Below, in pieces: positions 28,010 through 36,378 of a stretch of 64,000 nt of DNA. A program made the translations under genes and the position numbers. Position 1 is the stretch's first letter. Every line of letters starts with the position of its first letter. The DNA lies in assembly GCA_031417835.1 (NCBI GenBank), contig JANOWJ010000041.1, positions 30,679 to 94,678 of the forward strand, in the 5' to 3' direction. Origin of the DNA: JADJLQ01 sp031417835. GTDB lineage: Bacteria > Bacteroidota > Bacteroidia > Chitinophagales > Saprospiraceae. Below the pieces are notes generated by a model. It saw nothing but the letters and a program-made list of their open reading frames with translations. It did not search any database and was not told the origin of the DNA.

Positions 28010-28363
28010 TCAATATTTTCTTTGTCGAAGTCCGTTTTTGTCCAAAACGGTCAATGTATTATCAAAGTCCAATCTCATTTCATGAATCAAATTTTCAATA
28101 ATTTTTCCCGGTTCGTCAGCCTGGTAAGTATCAAGCCTCAAATAAATGACACCTTTATGTGGCTTTAAATTATACTTAAATATGAGCTCACCATAGTCAC
28201 GATCAAAAGTCAAAATTGTTCGCTCTTCATCGATCGCAATACGCATAATCTCACGATCTTGAATACTTGGATTTTCTTCCCCAATGGAAGTAATTTCAAA
28301 ACCATTGCTTCTTAGATAAAGTACACTTTTGTATGGAAAGTTTTCGTCAGCAAGGAATTTCAT
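28010..28363 (-). CDS. DUF5615 PIN-like protein (candidate toxin)
   Basis: 117 residues. The PIN-like fold is recognisable by MKFLADENFP (Asp6, Glu7), SIQDREIM (Asp36, Glu38) and LTFDRDYGEL (Asp54, Asp56), which would form the metal site of a ribonuclease. It follows the DUF433 gene by 7 bases. In this family the pair is regarded as a VapBC-like toxin-antitoxin module, though activity has been shown for few members. All expected acidic residues are present here. Confidence 0.85.
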   Translation of the reverse strand: MKFLADENFPYKSVLYLRSNGFEITSIGEENPSIQDREIMRIAIDEERTILTFDRDYGELIFKYNLKPHKGVIYLRLDTYQADEPGKIIENLIHEMRLDFDNTLTVLDKNGLRQRKY

Positions 28364-28370
28364 GAATCAA

Positions 28371-28610
28371 TTATGCAGACTGTCTTGTAGGCGTATATAA
28401 AAGTCCGACCGTCATACAATCTTGGATATAAGAAAAAACCGCTTGAAGTGAATCTTTTGACAAACGCGGAAAATTTTCTAAAATTTCGATTTCAGTCCAA
28501 CCTTGGGCTAATAGACCGACAATATGCTCAACAGAAATCCTAGTCCCCTTTATCGTAGGCTTACCTAACAACACCTCATTGTCAGAAACGATATAATTTT
28601 GCCAGTCCAT
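28371..28610 (-). CDS. DUF433 protein (candidate antitoxin)
   Basis: 79 residues from the ATG at 28610; a TTG two codons upstream is less likely. The family core is GKPTIKGTRISVEHIVGLLAQG followed by the helix-turn-helix-like EIEILENFPRLSKDSLQAVFSYI. DUF433 proteins bind DNA-like targets and pair with DUF5615 PIN proteins. It is the first gene of the module. Confidence 0.87.
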   Translation of the reverse strand: MDWQNYIVSDNEVLLGKPTIKGTRISVEHIVGLLAQGWTEIEILENFPRLSKDSLQAVFSYIQDCMTVGLLYTPTRQSA

Positions 28611-28831
28611 CCCCAAATTTAATAATTTTTAAGGACACCATTTTGTTGGGCCTATAATTGTAAAACATCGATTAAATTTATAGGACGCAATTATTACGTA
28701 CTCGCACAATTTATCTAGCCTGATTCAACCTTATAGAAATTGAGCTATTTAAGTCCATATATAAAGATGATGTTTCCATTTTCAATTTTGTGAAATTCTT
28801 TTTTGGTGTGCCATTTAATGTACTCCTTTCG

Positions 28832-29500
28832 TCACCCCTTCCCCCCAACAACAATCACAAACTCCCCTTTCACCACTCCCTCTCCCTCAAAATAAGTCTT
28901 CACTTCTACCAAAGTGCCAACGCGCACCTCCTCAAATTTTTTAGTCAACTCGCGGCACACCGCTACCTGCCGGTCAGGTCCACCAAACTCAATCAATTCC
29001 TCCAAACATCGCATAAATCGATGCGGCGACTCGTACAATATAAAGGTATGTGGCAGCTCGACGATATATTTTAATCGAGTCTGTCTACCTTTTTTATGCG
29101 GTAGAAAGCCCTCGAAATGAAAGGGCTCTGTGGGAATACCGGAGGCCACAAGGGCATTGACGAGTGCGCAGGCTCCTGGGAGCACGGTCAGCTCTAAATC
29201 TGCAAGTCTACAGGCTCGTACCAACAAGAATCCAGGATCAGAGATTCCGGGCATACCAGCCTCAGACACCAGAGCGATGTTGCGCCCCGCCTGTAGATCT
29301 GCGATCACAGCAGGCAAGCGGCCATGCTCATTATGATCATGAAAGGATCGGATATCTTTACTAATACTATAATGGGTCAATAGCGACTGTGTCGTCCGGG
29401 TATCTTCAGCCAAAATATAATCTACAAAGCTCAGGACCTTTACGGCTCGATAGGTGATATCGTCCAGATTGCCGATCGGGGTGGGTACCAAATAGAGCAT
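28832..29500 (-). CDS. rsmI: 16S rRNA (cytidine-1402-2'-O)-methyltransferase
   Basis: 222 residues. The tetrapyrrole-methylase fold is seen in LYLVPTPIGNLDDITYRA (residues 2-19), AEDTRTT, SEAGMPGISDPG and LPGACALVNALVASGIP, all hallmarks of RsmI, which 2'-O-methylates C1402 in the ribosomal P-site. It is shorter than the Enterobacterial enzyme because the C-terminal extension is absent, and it ends soon after KGEFVIVV. It follows purS by 5 bases. Confidence 0.95.
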   Translation of the reverse strand: MLYLVPTPIGNLDDITYRAVKVLSFVDYILAEDTRTTQSLLTHYSISKDIRSFHDHNEHGRLPAVIADLQAGRNIALVSEAGMPGISDPGFLLVRACRLADLELTVLPGACALVNALVASGIPTEPFHFEGFLPHKKGRQTRLKYIVELPHTFILYESPHRFMRCLEELIEFGGPDRQVAVCRELTKKFEEVRVGTLVEVKTYFEGEGVVKGEFVIVVGGKG

Positions 29501-29505
29501 TGAGG

Positions 29506-29763
29506 TCAGGCCTCAGCCGGAGATAAGGTATACTCGAAATATTCCATAATGGGATTGGTGAGGAGTTTTTCGCAAGCGGAGCGCACGAGTGCTTCTGCAG
29601 CTGCGGTATCCAGCGCCTCTACTTCTAATTGAATATTTTTGCCAATGCGGACATTGGAGAGCGAATCCAGTCCCATGCGCTTAAGATTGTTAGTGACAGT
29701 CTTGCCTTGAGGATCGAGTAGCACTCGATGGGGCATCACACGGATCTGTGCATTGTACTTCAT
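29506..29763 (-). CDS. purS: Phosphoribosylformylglycinamidine synthase subunit PurS
   Basis: 85 residues, the normal PurS size. The beta-alpha-beta fold shows as YNAQIRVMPHRVLLDPQGKT, the helix NNLKRMGLDSLSNVRIGK and the final ACEKLLTNPIMEYFEY. PurS bridges PurQ and the small PurL in the multi-subunit enzyme of step four of purine synthesis. PurQ and PurL are not in the window. Its start overlaps the pssA stop by 4 bases. Confidence 0.9.
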   Translation of the reverse strand: MKYNAQIRVMPHRVLLDPQGKTVTNNLKRMGLDSLSNVRIGKNIQLEVEALDTAAAEALVRSACEKLLTNPIMEYFEYTLSPAEA

Positions 29764-30482
29764 GTAGGTCGATAAATTAAGAGCGACAAAATTACATAAA
29801 CCAATGGAAGTAATACCAAAGCCGGACCCTTAAAGATGATCATCGCCGGGATACTGAGTACCGTAAACAGGATTGGTATTTTATTATCAGCCCAACCTGA
29901 GGTGATGGTTTTTAAGCTGAACATTGGGATCGGGGCCAACATCAGCATAAATAATAATATAGTCACCCCCAGCAACAAATAAGGATTAAGGAGCCATTCA
30001 TACCACACACCGTCGCCCTGGATATGGATCAACATGAGTCCTATGACCATCACGGTAGCCCCAGGAGTCGCTAGCCCGATAAATCCTGTTGTTTGGCGGG
30101 TATCGATATTGAATGTAGCCAAGCGCAGCGCCGCACCGATCGTAAAGATAAACCCACAAAAAGCCAATACGAGGCCCATACTGCCTGAGCTCAAGGTATG
30201 TGCTGCATCATAAGCATATCGTATGAGTTGAAACAGGATGGCACCAGGTACCACCCCAAATGACACGATATCAGCGAGTGAATCCAATTGCTTACCCAAG
30301 TCACTGTCAGCACCCAACCATCGCGCCACCTGACCATCGAACACATCGGCGATCGCTGCAGCCATAATAAGCCAGAATACGATCTGAAATTGTTGAGTGA
30401 AAACAAAATATAAAGACATACACCCCATGAACAGATTAAACAGCGTGAGCAGATTGGGGATCAGATTTCTAACCATGGGCAT
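29760..30482 (-). CDS. pssA: CDP-diacylglycerol-serine O-phosphatidyltransferase
   Basis: 240 residues with seven to eight hydrophobic segments. The CDP-alcohol phosphotransferase motif is complete: Asp46, Asp49-Gly50, Ala53-Arg54, Gly63, Asp67 and Asp71. The enzyme makes phosphatidylserine, precursor of phosphatidylethanolamine, in the inner membrane. Its length fits the integral-membrane (type II) PssA. It heads a tight run with purS and rsmI, and is divergent from the mntA-like gene across 71 bases. Confidence 0.93.
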   Translation of the reverse strand: MPMVRNLIPNLLTLFNLFMGCMSLYFVFTQQFQIVFWLIMAAAIADVFDGQVARWLGADSDLGKQLDSLADIVSFGVVPGAILFQLIRYAYDAAHTLSSGSMGLVLAFCGFIFTIGAALRLATFNIDTRQTTGFIGLATPGATVMVIGLMLIHIQGDGVWYEWLLNPYLLLGVTILLFMLMLAPIPMFSLKTITSGWADNKIPILFTVLSIPAMIIFKGPALVLLPLVYVILSLLIYRPT

Positions 30483-30540
30483 AAATATAGCGTCTATTCA
30501 GTCAAATGTGGCTTGCAAAATGAAGTGCAATTTTTTAAAG

Positions 30541-30548
30541 TATCTTTG
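30541..30548 (+). promoter_or_regulatory. Candidate -7 element (TATCTTTG) of the mntA-hepT module
   Basis: The octamer matches TAnnTTTG and ends just 5 bases before the ATG at 30554, so any transcript would be nearly leaderless. A -33 element at standard spacing is not obvious. Confidence 0.35.
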
Positions 30549-30553
30549 TAATC

Positions 30554-30847
30554 ATGATGCATCTTGAGGTTATTTTAGCCAAAATAATGGCTATCAAAAC
30601 AGTTTTGGCGACTAAATATCATGTGTCGTCGGTCGGGGTTTTTGGATCAATCGTACGGCCGGATTTTAATCCCAAAACCAGTGATATCGATATTCTGGTG
30701 GATTTCAGTAGGCCTATAGGCGTGGAATTTATAGATCTCGCTGAATTTCTTGAACTGGAATTAAATTTTAGGGTGGATCTGGTCTCTAAAGATGGTGTTA
30801 AAGAAAAGTACCTTTCCCAAATTCAATCTGAAGTCATTTATGTCTAA
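30554..30847 (+). CDS. mntA: MntA-type minimal nucleotidyltransferase (antitoxin)
   Basis: 97 residues. The nucleotidyltransferase motif is G31-S32 followed by Asp44-x-Asp46, with the third carboxylate probably Asp76 (FRVDLVS). MntA proteins AMPylate or polyadenylylate the partner HepT toxin and so silence it. It overlaps hepT by 8 bases, the usual MntA-first order. Symbol given by family resemblance. Confidence 0.88.
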   Translation: MMHLEVILAKIMAIKTVLATKYHVSSVGVFGSIVRPDFNPKTSDIDILVDFSRPIGVEFIDLAEFLELELNFRVDLVSKDGVKEKYLSQIQSEVIYV

Positions 30848-31190
30848 AAGGGATGTTCGATTATTGGTGGAGGATATGATTGAAAGCGGCGAAAAAATTC
30901 AAGAATATACATATGGGCTTAGTTTTGATGACTTTATTAAGGATAAAAAAACGGTGGATGCAGTGGTCCGAAATTTTGCAATTATTGGCGAAGCCGGAAC
31001 AAGACTTTCTGACGAATTCAAAAATAACCATTCAGAGGTCAACTGGGCTCGAATCAAAGGGCTTAGAAACCGAATAATACATGACTATTTTGGAATAGAT
31101 TTGAAGATCGTTTGGAATATTAAAGAAAACTATTTACCAGCAGTAATTTCAATATTGAAAGAATCAATTAATAATAAAACGAAATTCTAA
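30840..31190 (+). CDS. hepT: HepT-like HEPN ribonuclease (toxin)
   Basis: 116 residues from ATG 30840, 8 bases inside the preceding gene. A start at 30792 would overlap 56 bases and is unlikely. The HEPN catalytic motif is Arg76-x4-His81-Asp-Tyr83 (RNRIIHDYFG), with the Tyr that MntA modifies in characterised systems. The helix GEAGTRLSDEF precedes it, as in the DUF86 family. Predicted toxin of the MntA/HepT module. Confidence 0.9.
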   Translation: MSKRDVRLLVEDMIESGEKIQEYTYGLSFDDFIKDKKTVDAVVRNFAIIGEAGTRLSDEFKNNHSEVNWARIKGLRNRIIHDYFGIDLKIVWNIKENYLPAVISILKESINNKTKF

Positions 31191-31493
31191 AAGAGATTTC
31201 AATTTTATCGACTATTGAAATATATTTTAAGCTCAATCTATTCAAAGAATTATAATTGAAGAAATTGATTATAGTTTAAGTTTACTCCAGACATACGATA
31301 AAATGTTAACATTCAGAAAAACTAATGGCCTTAGAAATAACTAAAATAAATATGTTTTGACGCCAAAGTCCACAAGATTAAAAAGCATTATTTTTACCCA
31401 ACCTCCAATTCCAATTAAAATTTAAGTTTTCCAAAACAACCTAGATGCAACCAATTCACTGAAAATCATCGTTATAGTGAGGTACGTACTGAA
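31191..31493. other. 303-base AT-rich intergenic region
   Basis: The stretch between hepT and the gliding-type protein gene is very AT-rich and has no supported ORF. I see no clear hairpin; it presumably holds a terminator-less 3' end and the next promoter. Confidence 0.5.
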
Positions 31494-33548
31494 ATGAAAG
31501 TAAACTATTTAATTCTTTTTTTGATCCTTGGTTTTCAAGAGATTGCGATAGCTCAACCAGCCAATGATTTTTGTCTAGATGCCACAAGACTCAATGATGT
31601 GACGAAGTATTGTTCCAGTATAGGTCAATATACTAATGTAGGGGCGACATATGACCCCAATAATGGGGATATAGTCAAGGCTACTTGCTGGACTAATGCA
31701 TCACATGATGTCTGGTTTAGATTTGTCGCCATAGCCTCGGATGTTTTGGTGACCGTCAATGGGACTACCTTAAAAAGACCCGAATTGTCGATCTATACGG
31801 GTACCTGTAGCACTATGAGTGAGATCTTTCCATGCGTCACTACACCAGGCAATCTAAACTCTGCAACTTTATACAAAGGAGGATTAGTCATAGGGGCTAC
31901 CTATTTTATCCGAATAGATGGGGCTGCTGATAATGTTGGCACTTTTCAGATTTGTATCAATAACTATAATCCTCCAGCTACCGCCAATGGTGACTGTGCT
32001 ACCGCCACAGTCCTTTGTAGTAAAGATGCATTCCATGTGGAAAGTGTAGTAGGAGCAGGTAGAGATAATGATGAAGCTGATAATTCTTGTCTGGACTTTA
32101 ATAATGCAGATCCTCGGAATAATAATTCTGAATCTAACTCCACCTGGTATCGGTGGACTGCGATGAATGATGGACCACTTACTTTCACCATCAGACCTGA
32201 TGATGCCAATGACGATATAGACTTTGCAGTATTTGAATACCCTAATGGCTTGGACAACTGTAATAATAAAAGATTGGTACGTTGTATGGCCACCGCTTGT
32301 CTGGGATCCACAGGGCTGAACAGTACTGCCCGAGATTTAGAAGAAAGTCCAAACTGTGATCCCGGCGAAGATGGCTTTCTCCGCCAATTGGACATGGTCA
32401 AAGGAATGAGCTATGGGGTGATGATCAATAATTTTACTTCGACGAATCATGGATTTTTTATAGAATTCGGCGGACTAGGGGAATTTCTTGGACCCGAAAC
32501 TAAAATCGAAGTAACTCCTGAGACCGGCCTAAAGTGCGAACAGGAATTTACCATTAAAGACAGTACTTTTTTTGCCGCCGGTCGAATAGTCAAATACACG
32601 TGGAATTTTGGCGATGGAGCCGTACCTAGTGAGGTATCTTTCGTAAAAGGTCCGCATAAAGTCAATTATAGATCATTTGGTTTAAAAACCATCGTCGTGG
32701 TGGTGGAGTCAGATAAGGGCTGTACATATTCTTTTTCAAGAGAGATAAATGTACAACCCTGTTGTGAAGATCTTGCTACTTTAAGAGCTGTACCGGTACC
32801 TACCAACTTAGTCTGCAATGGTAGCCCAAGTGGCTCTATACTTATACAGGGTCAGGGTGGCACACCTGAATACCAATATGCGCTAGGCAATAACAAATTT
32901 GTGCGGCAGTTTAATTATAGAAATCTCAATAAAGGAACATACCTAGTCAAAGTCATAGATGCCAGAGGCTGTCGAGACTCTACGATGGTGACACTGACAG
33001 AGCCCCCACCGATCGTCGTCGATGTAGGGCCTGATATCTCGGGTAAGCTTGGCTATGAAGTACGACTCAATGCCTCTTATGCTCCCCAGGTGCGGTTGAA
33101 GTCTCAACGATGGACTCCACCGGATGGGATCGTTTGCGACTCTTGTTTTAGTACCGAGGCGATACCTCCCGGGAGTACTACTTACAAATTTACCGTCGTG
33201 ACGGAAAATGGGTGTATTGGTATGGATTCCTTATTTGTAGATGTCACATTAGACCGTGCGCTTTATACACCTAATACATTCACCCCCAATCGAGCCGGGC
33301 CCAATCAACGATTCAGACTCTATGGGGGTCGAGCTATCGAGGCTATAGATTATCTACGAGTATTCAATAGATGGGGCGGACTAGTGTATGAAGCCACTAA
33401 TCTTGACATCGGAGATGAGACGAATGGTTGGGATGGTACGTATAAGGGCGAGGTCTTACCTTCCGGAGTGTATGTGTATTCGGCATCTGTGCGATTTGTA
33501 GATCGAGTCACAAGAATCATAAAAGGCGATGTCACGTTACTTCGTTAG
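31494..33548 (+). CDS. Type IX-secreted surface protein with gliding-associated C-terminal domain
   Basis: 684 residues. A signal peptide (about 1-20) is followed by two beta-sandwich domains of the PPC-like kind (about 22-160 and 165-330, each with WFRF or WYRW), a PKD domain (about 345-430, YTWNFGDG), a SprB-like repeat (about 440-505, GGTPEYQYALGN and DARGCRDS) and a C-terminal gliding motility-type sorting domain (about 595-684: TPNTFTPN, FNRWGGLVYE, WDGTYKGEVLPSGVYVYS). The last is the type B signal for outer-membrane passage by the type IX system. It overlaps lptC by 20 bases. Confidence 0.9.
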   Translation: MKVNYLILFLILGFQEIAIAQPANDFCLDATRLNDVTKYCSSIGQYTNVGATYDPNNGDIVKATCWTNASHDVWFRFVAIASDVLVTVNGTTLKRPELSIYTGTCSTMSEIFPCVTTPGNLNSATLYKGGLVIGATYFIRIDGAADNVGTFQICINNYNPPATANGDCATATVLCSKDAFHVESVVGAGRDNDEADNSCLDFNNADPRNNNSESNSTWYRWTAMNDGPLTFTIRPDDANDDIDFAVFEYPNGLDNCNNKRLVRCMATACLGSTGLNSTARDLEESPNCDPGEDGFLRQLDMVKGMSYGVMINNFTSTNHGFFIEFGGLGEFLGPETKIEVTPETGLKCEQEFTIKDSTFFAAGRIVKYTWNFGDGAVPSEVSFVKGPHKVNYRSFGLKTIVVVVESDKGCTYSFSREINVQPCCEDLATLRAVPVPTNLVCNGSPSGSILIQGQGGTPEYQYALGNNKFVRQFNYRNLNKGTYLVKVIDARGCRDSTMVTLTEPPPIVVDVGPDISGKLGYEVRLNASYAPQVRLKSQRWTPPDGIVCDSCFSTEAIPPGSTTYKFTVVTENGCIGMDSLFVDVTLDRALYTPNTFTPNRAGPNQRFRLYGGRAIEAIDYLRVFNRWGGLVYEATNLDIGDETNGWDGTYKGEVLPSGVYVYSASVRFVDRVTRIIKGDVTLLR

Positions 33549-34077
33549 TATCCTAATTCTCATAGCCTTGTGGGGTTGTGATCATGAAGTCAATCTCATC
33601 CATGAGGTCGTGCGGAATAAAGGCGACGAGGAGATCGTAGGCGATGTGATCTTACATTATACCGACTCCGGTAGGCTCCAAGTGTTGCTCAAGGCTCCTT
33701 TGATCAAAGGCACGGTAGACCGAAACTCCGCGATACGAGAATTTACTCAAGGCATCAATTGTGAGTTTTATGATGATTCTTCCAAACTCAAAGCAAAACT
33801 TACTGCCCGATATGCCATCCGAAACGATGATCTGCGGATCATGACCGCCCGAGATCATGTAGTCTTGATTCAAGCTGATAGCTCCAAGCTGGAGACGGAA
33901 GAACTGATCTGGGATGAAAATCGCCAAATCATTTATTCCCATAAATTCTGTAAGTATACGCGTGGTAAAGAAGTAGGAACTGGTTTTTTCTTCCAAGCCG
34001 ATCAGTCCTTTACGAGAATCGAGCTGCGCAACACAGAGGCGGATAATATTGTGGTACCGGGTTTGAAAAAACAGTGA
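33529..34077 (+). CDS. lptC: LPS export periplasmic protein LptC-like
   Basis: 182 residues. The first 17 residues are a hydrophobic signal with a lipobox (ALWGC), which suggests a lipid anchor instead of the transmembrane helix of Enterobacterial LptC. The rest is a beta-jellyroll typical of LptC (VILHYTDSGRLQVLLKAPLIKG, GINCEFYDDSSKLKAKLTARYA, LETEELIWDENRQIIYSHKF). LptC carries LPS from the inner-membrane ABC complex to LptA. The start lies 20 bases inside the preceding gene. Confidence 0.88.
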   Translation: MSRYFVSILILIALWGCDHEVNLIHEVVRNKGDEEIVGDVILHYTDSGRLQVLLKAPLIKGTVDRNSAIREFTQGINCEFYDDSSKLKAKLTARYAIRNDDLRIMTARDHVVLIQADSSKLETEELIWDENRQIIYSHKFCKYTRGKEVGTGFFFQADQSFTRIELRNTEADNIVVPGLKKQ

Positions 34078-34098
34078 GTTGTGTGCTGTGAGCGATTC

Positions 34099-35661
34099 TC
34101 ACAAGATCATCCACTTCGCAGATCCAGTCCAATTTTTGCCTTGAGCTTTGACGATATATATACCTGGGATCAATGTGCGCTTAGACAAAGCTATAGATTG
34201 ATGGCCTTTGATCGCAAATAGGTGATCGGCAGTCTGGATCAAAGTACCTCGGATATCGAATATAGAAACCTTCACTTTATCATTGGATTCCGACTGAATA
34301 TAAAGATTAGACGGTTGATTGATTGCACCGGGATTGGTCGAGATGTACATATCCTTTTTAATCACCGCTTCTGATTTGATACCGGATACCAGGGAGTAGC
34401 TGGAGTCGATAATAATACGCTCATCACCGGCTTGATATGCGGCAAACAAAAAATACGTGATCATCATCTCATCTGTGGTCGACTCACCTTGAGTGACTTC
34501 TTTTGGGGGAGAATTGGGGTTATGATGATTGGCTTCCGTATTATCGTACACTGCTTCAGACATCAATGCAGTGAATGGCGCTAATTTAATCGGATTAGGG
34601 AATTGATAAATGCCCTGCCAATGAAAATCCCAATGCGGAATAGATATCAGGGGTATTTCTTTGCCATCAGCTTGAACTGCCCAGGTTTTGATCGATGTGC
34701 CTATCAAGTGCATGTGTGGCGCCACACCGATCAGAGAAATATTAAATGGAATGACAAATCGTTGATTAAATGTTTTTTTGGTGTTGGACGGCACTTTAAG
34801 TGGACCGTTAGTCATGCTTGTTTCATGGTTTAGTACGGGAGCCAGAAAAGTTTCTCGTTGTGGTTTATCCGTTAATTGCATTTTGACTTTGGTCTGATCT
34901 TTTTTGCCCTTTGCACCGGCAGGATAATGTACCTGGATGATAATATTACTACGGGCGGGAATCTTCATTCCAAATCCTTTTGGCAACACAAACGCGCCGG
35001 ACCCCGGCACCCAAGCTGCAATCAATTCTGCATCGGAGGTACCAGCACCTCCAAAACAAACATAGCCCGGACCTGCTTCATTTTTATCTAAGGTATAGCT
35101 CCTGGTGCCTTTATCCTTGAATATAAGTACATGGTGTACAATGCTGGGATCGCCAGGGATACATTCCAATGCGGTCATCCACATATCTTTAGCAAGTCGA
35201 GTGCTATCCGGAAAACAACGGTATTCATCCACTGAACTGCTTACGGTATACGAAGGCATTGTAATCGTCAACTCCGGGTTCTTAATAAATCCTAGATTGT
35301 CATATACTGGTGGTGCAGGTGCTTTGGTCAGGTCACCGGAAGGTGCGCCTGCATCGACCCATGAAGTAATGGACTGAATTTCAGATTCGGATAATTCTCT
35401 GGAAAACGCGTGTTGGCTGTATTTGCTATCTGGAGGCCATGGCGGCATAAGTTTTTGAGATACAAATGTTTTGATCAGCGATCTATTGTTAAAGGTCTGC
35501 CCATAGGAAATCATGGAAAACGGGGCAGCCCCGCCACTGTGATGACAACTCGTACAATTGCCATAAATGACCTTAGCTATATTACCTGACCAAGTAGGTG
35601 TCTGAGCAGATAAGAAACCATAAGCATTTAACAACAACCCTAAAAAAAATGTTTTTTTCAT
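34099..35661 (-). CDS. Secreted heme- and copper-binding protein, monooxygenase-like, with type IX sorting domain
   Basis: 520 residues. Signal peptide ends near FLSAQT (about 20). A c-type heme site CTSCH (about residue 36) opens an about 85-residue domain with a conserved LMPPWPPD segment. Residues about 130-420 resemble copper type II ascorbate-dependent (PHM-like) monooxygenases, with HHVLIF (CuH-like) and VAPHMHLIG (CuM-like). The last about 80 residues are a Por-type sorting domain (VSIFDIRGTLIQT, LIPGIYIVKAQ). It is probably exposed at the cell surface. The substrate is unknown. Confidence 0.83.
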   Translation of the reverse strand: MKKTFFLGLLLNAYGFLSAQTPTWSGNIAKVIYGNCTSCHHSGGAAPFSMISYGQTFNNRSLIKTFVSQKLMPPWPPDSKYSQHAFSRELSESEIQSITSWVDAGAPSGDLTKAPAPPVYDNLGFIKNPELTITMPSYTVSSSVDEYRCFPDSTRLAKDMWMTALECIPGDPSIVHHVLIFKDKGTRSYTLDKNEAGPGYVCFGGAGTSDAELIAAWVPGSGAFVLPKGFGMKIPARSNIIIQVHYPAGAKGKKDQTKVKMQLTDKPQRETFLAPVLNHETSMTNGPLKVPSNTKKTFNQRFVIPFNISLIGVAPHMHLIGTSIKTWAVQADGKEIPLISIPHWDFHWQGIYQFPNPIKLAPFTALMSEAVYDNTEANHHNPNSPPKEVTQGESTTDEMMITYFLFAAYQAGDERIIIDSSYSLVSGIKSEAVIKKDMYISTNPGAINQPSNLYIQSESNDKVKVSIFDIRGTLIQTADHLFAIKGHQSIALSKRTLIPGIYIVKAQGKNWTGSAKWMIL

Positions 35662-35739
35662 ATCTTCTCAACTTAGACCTCCGTACACTAACGAAGTTTA
35701 ATCTATCCTGGTTTAAGATTTAACTATAAAATCGTCATC

Positions 35740-36099
35740 TCAACTGATATATTCTTTACGACGCACTAGTGCGTACCAATCATTATCCAGTGGCAGATAC
35801 CCCTGATCATAACAAAAATAGTAGGTGTGCCCGTTTTTCGTATGGTATTGGTTGGTAAAATAATCGAATTTAAATCCTTTCCTCGCCAGTTGATCTCTTG
35901 AAACTTTACTTTTACCCTCAGGATTGGCTTCCATCAGGATCCGGCGGTTTTTGCGCAAGGTGTTATTGATATTGCGCATTAGATTATTGCTATCGCTATT
36001 GAGCTTATTGTTGGATGCACTGCGGCATTGGTCCGAGCAAAATTTTTTATCTGATCGGCCGGCGATTTTGTCACCGCATTCGATGCATTTGGCACTCAT
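35740..36099 (-). CDS. Small protein with N-terminal zinc ribbon
   Basis: 119 residues from ATG 36099; an upstream ATG at 36141 would add an unlikely His-rich leader. Cys5-x2-Cys8 and Cys21-x3-Cys25 form a zinc ribbon (CIECGDKIAG..FCSDQC) of the DUF2116 or FCS-like type. A basic helix (NLMRNINNTLRKNRRILME) and an aromatic C-terminal part (YFTNQYHTKNGHTYYFCYDQ) follow. Nucleic-acid or protein binding is likely; role unknown. Confidence 0.75.
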   Translation of the reverse strand: MSAKCIECGDKIAGRSDKKFCSDQCRSASNNKLNSDSNNLMRNINNTLRKNRRILMEANPEGKSKVSRDQLARKGFKFDYFTNQYHTKNGHTYYFCYDQGYLPLDNDWYALVRRKEYIS

Positions 36100-36335
36100 G
36101 TGTACAAATATAGGTAAATGATGGGCGTGGACAAAATGCACGCAACGTGCTGGGAAGTGCTCGATAAAAAAACCTCAAAGTCTCATTTGGCCTTCCTTTA
36201 TTATTCCAACTCCGCTATTTTAAAGTTAATTTTTTACTCTTGCAAAAATGTAATGGGTCTAAATGTAAAATCAAATCCCTGCCTAGTATTAATGGGAAGA
36301 CAAAAGCCACCATCATTTTCTCGGCCGTTAATCCT

Positions 36336-36343
36336 TATATTTG
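36336..36343 (+). promoter_or_regulatory. Candidate -7 element (TATATTTG) upstream of ggt
   Basis: The octamer matches TAnnTTTG and is 35 bases before the ATG at 36379. A TTTT at 36316-36319 could serve as a weak upstream element, but the spacing is short. Confidence 0.35.
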
Positions 36344-36378
36344 TTTTATAAAATCATCACGCTTATATTTTGATCCAT

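Noticed and set aside
28790..29074. 94-residue forward frame opposite rsmI
   Set aside because: Overlaps the C-terminal coding region of rsmI on the other strand.
31964..32401. 145-residue reverse frame inside the gliding-type protein gene
   Set aside because: Shadow of the forward gene, which has clear domain structure through this stretch.
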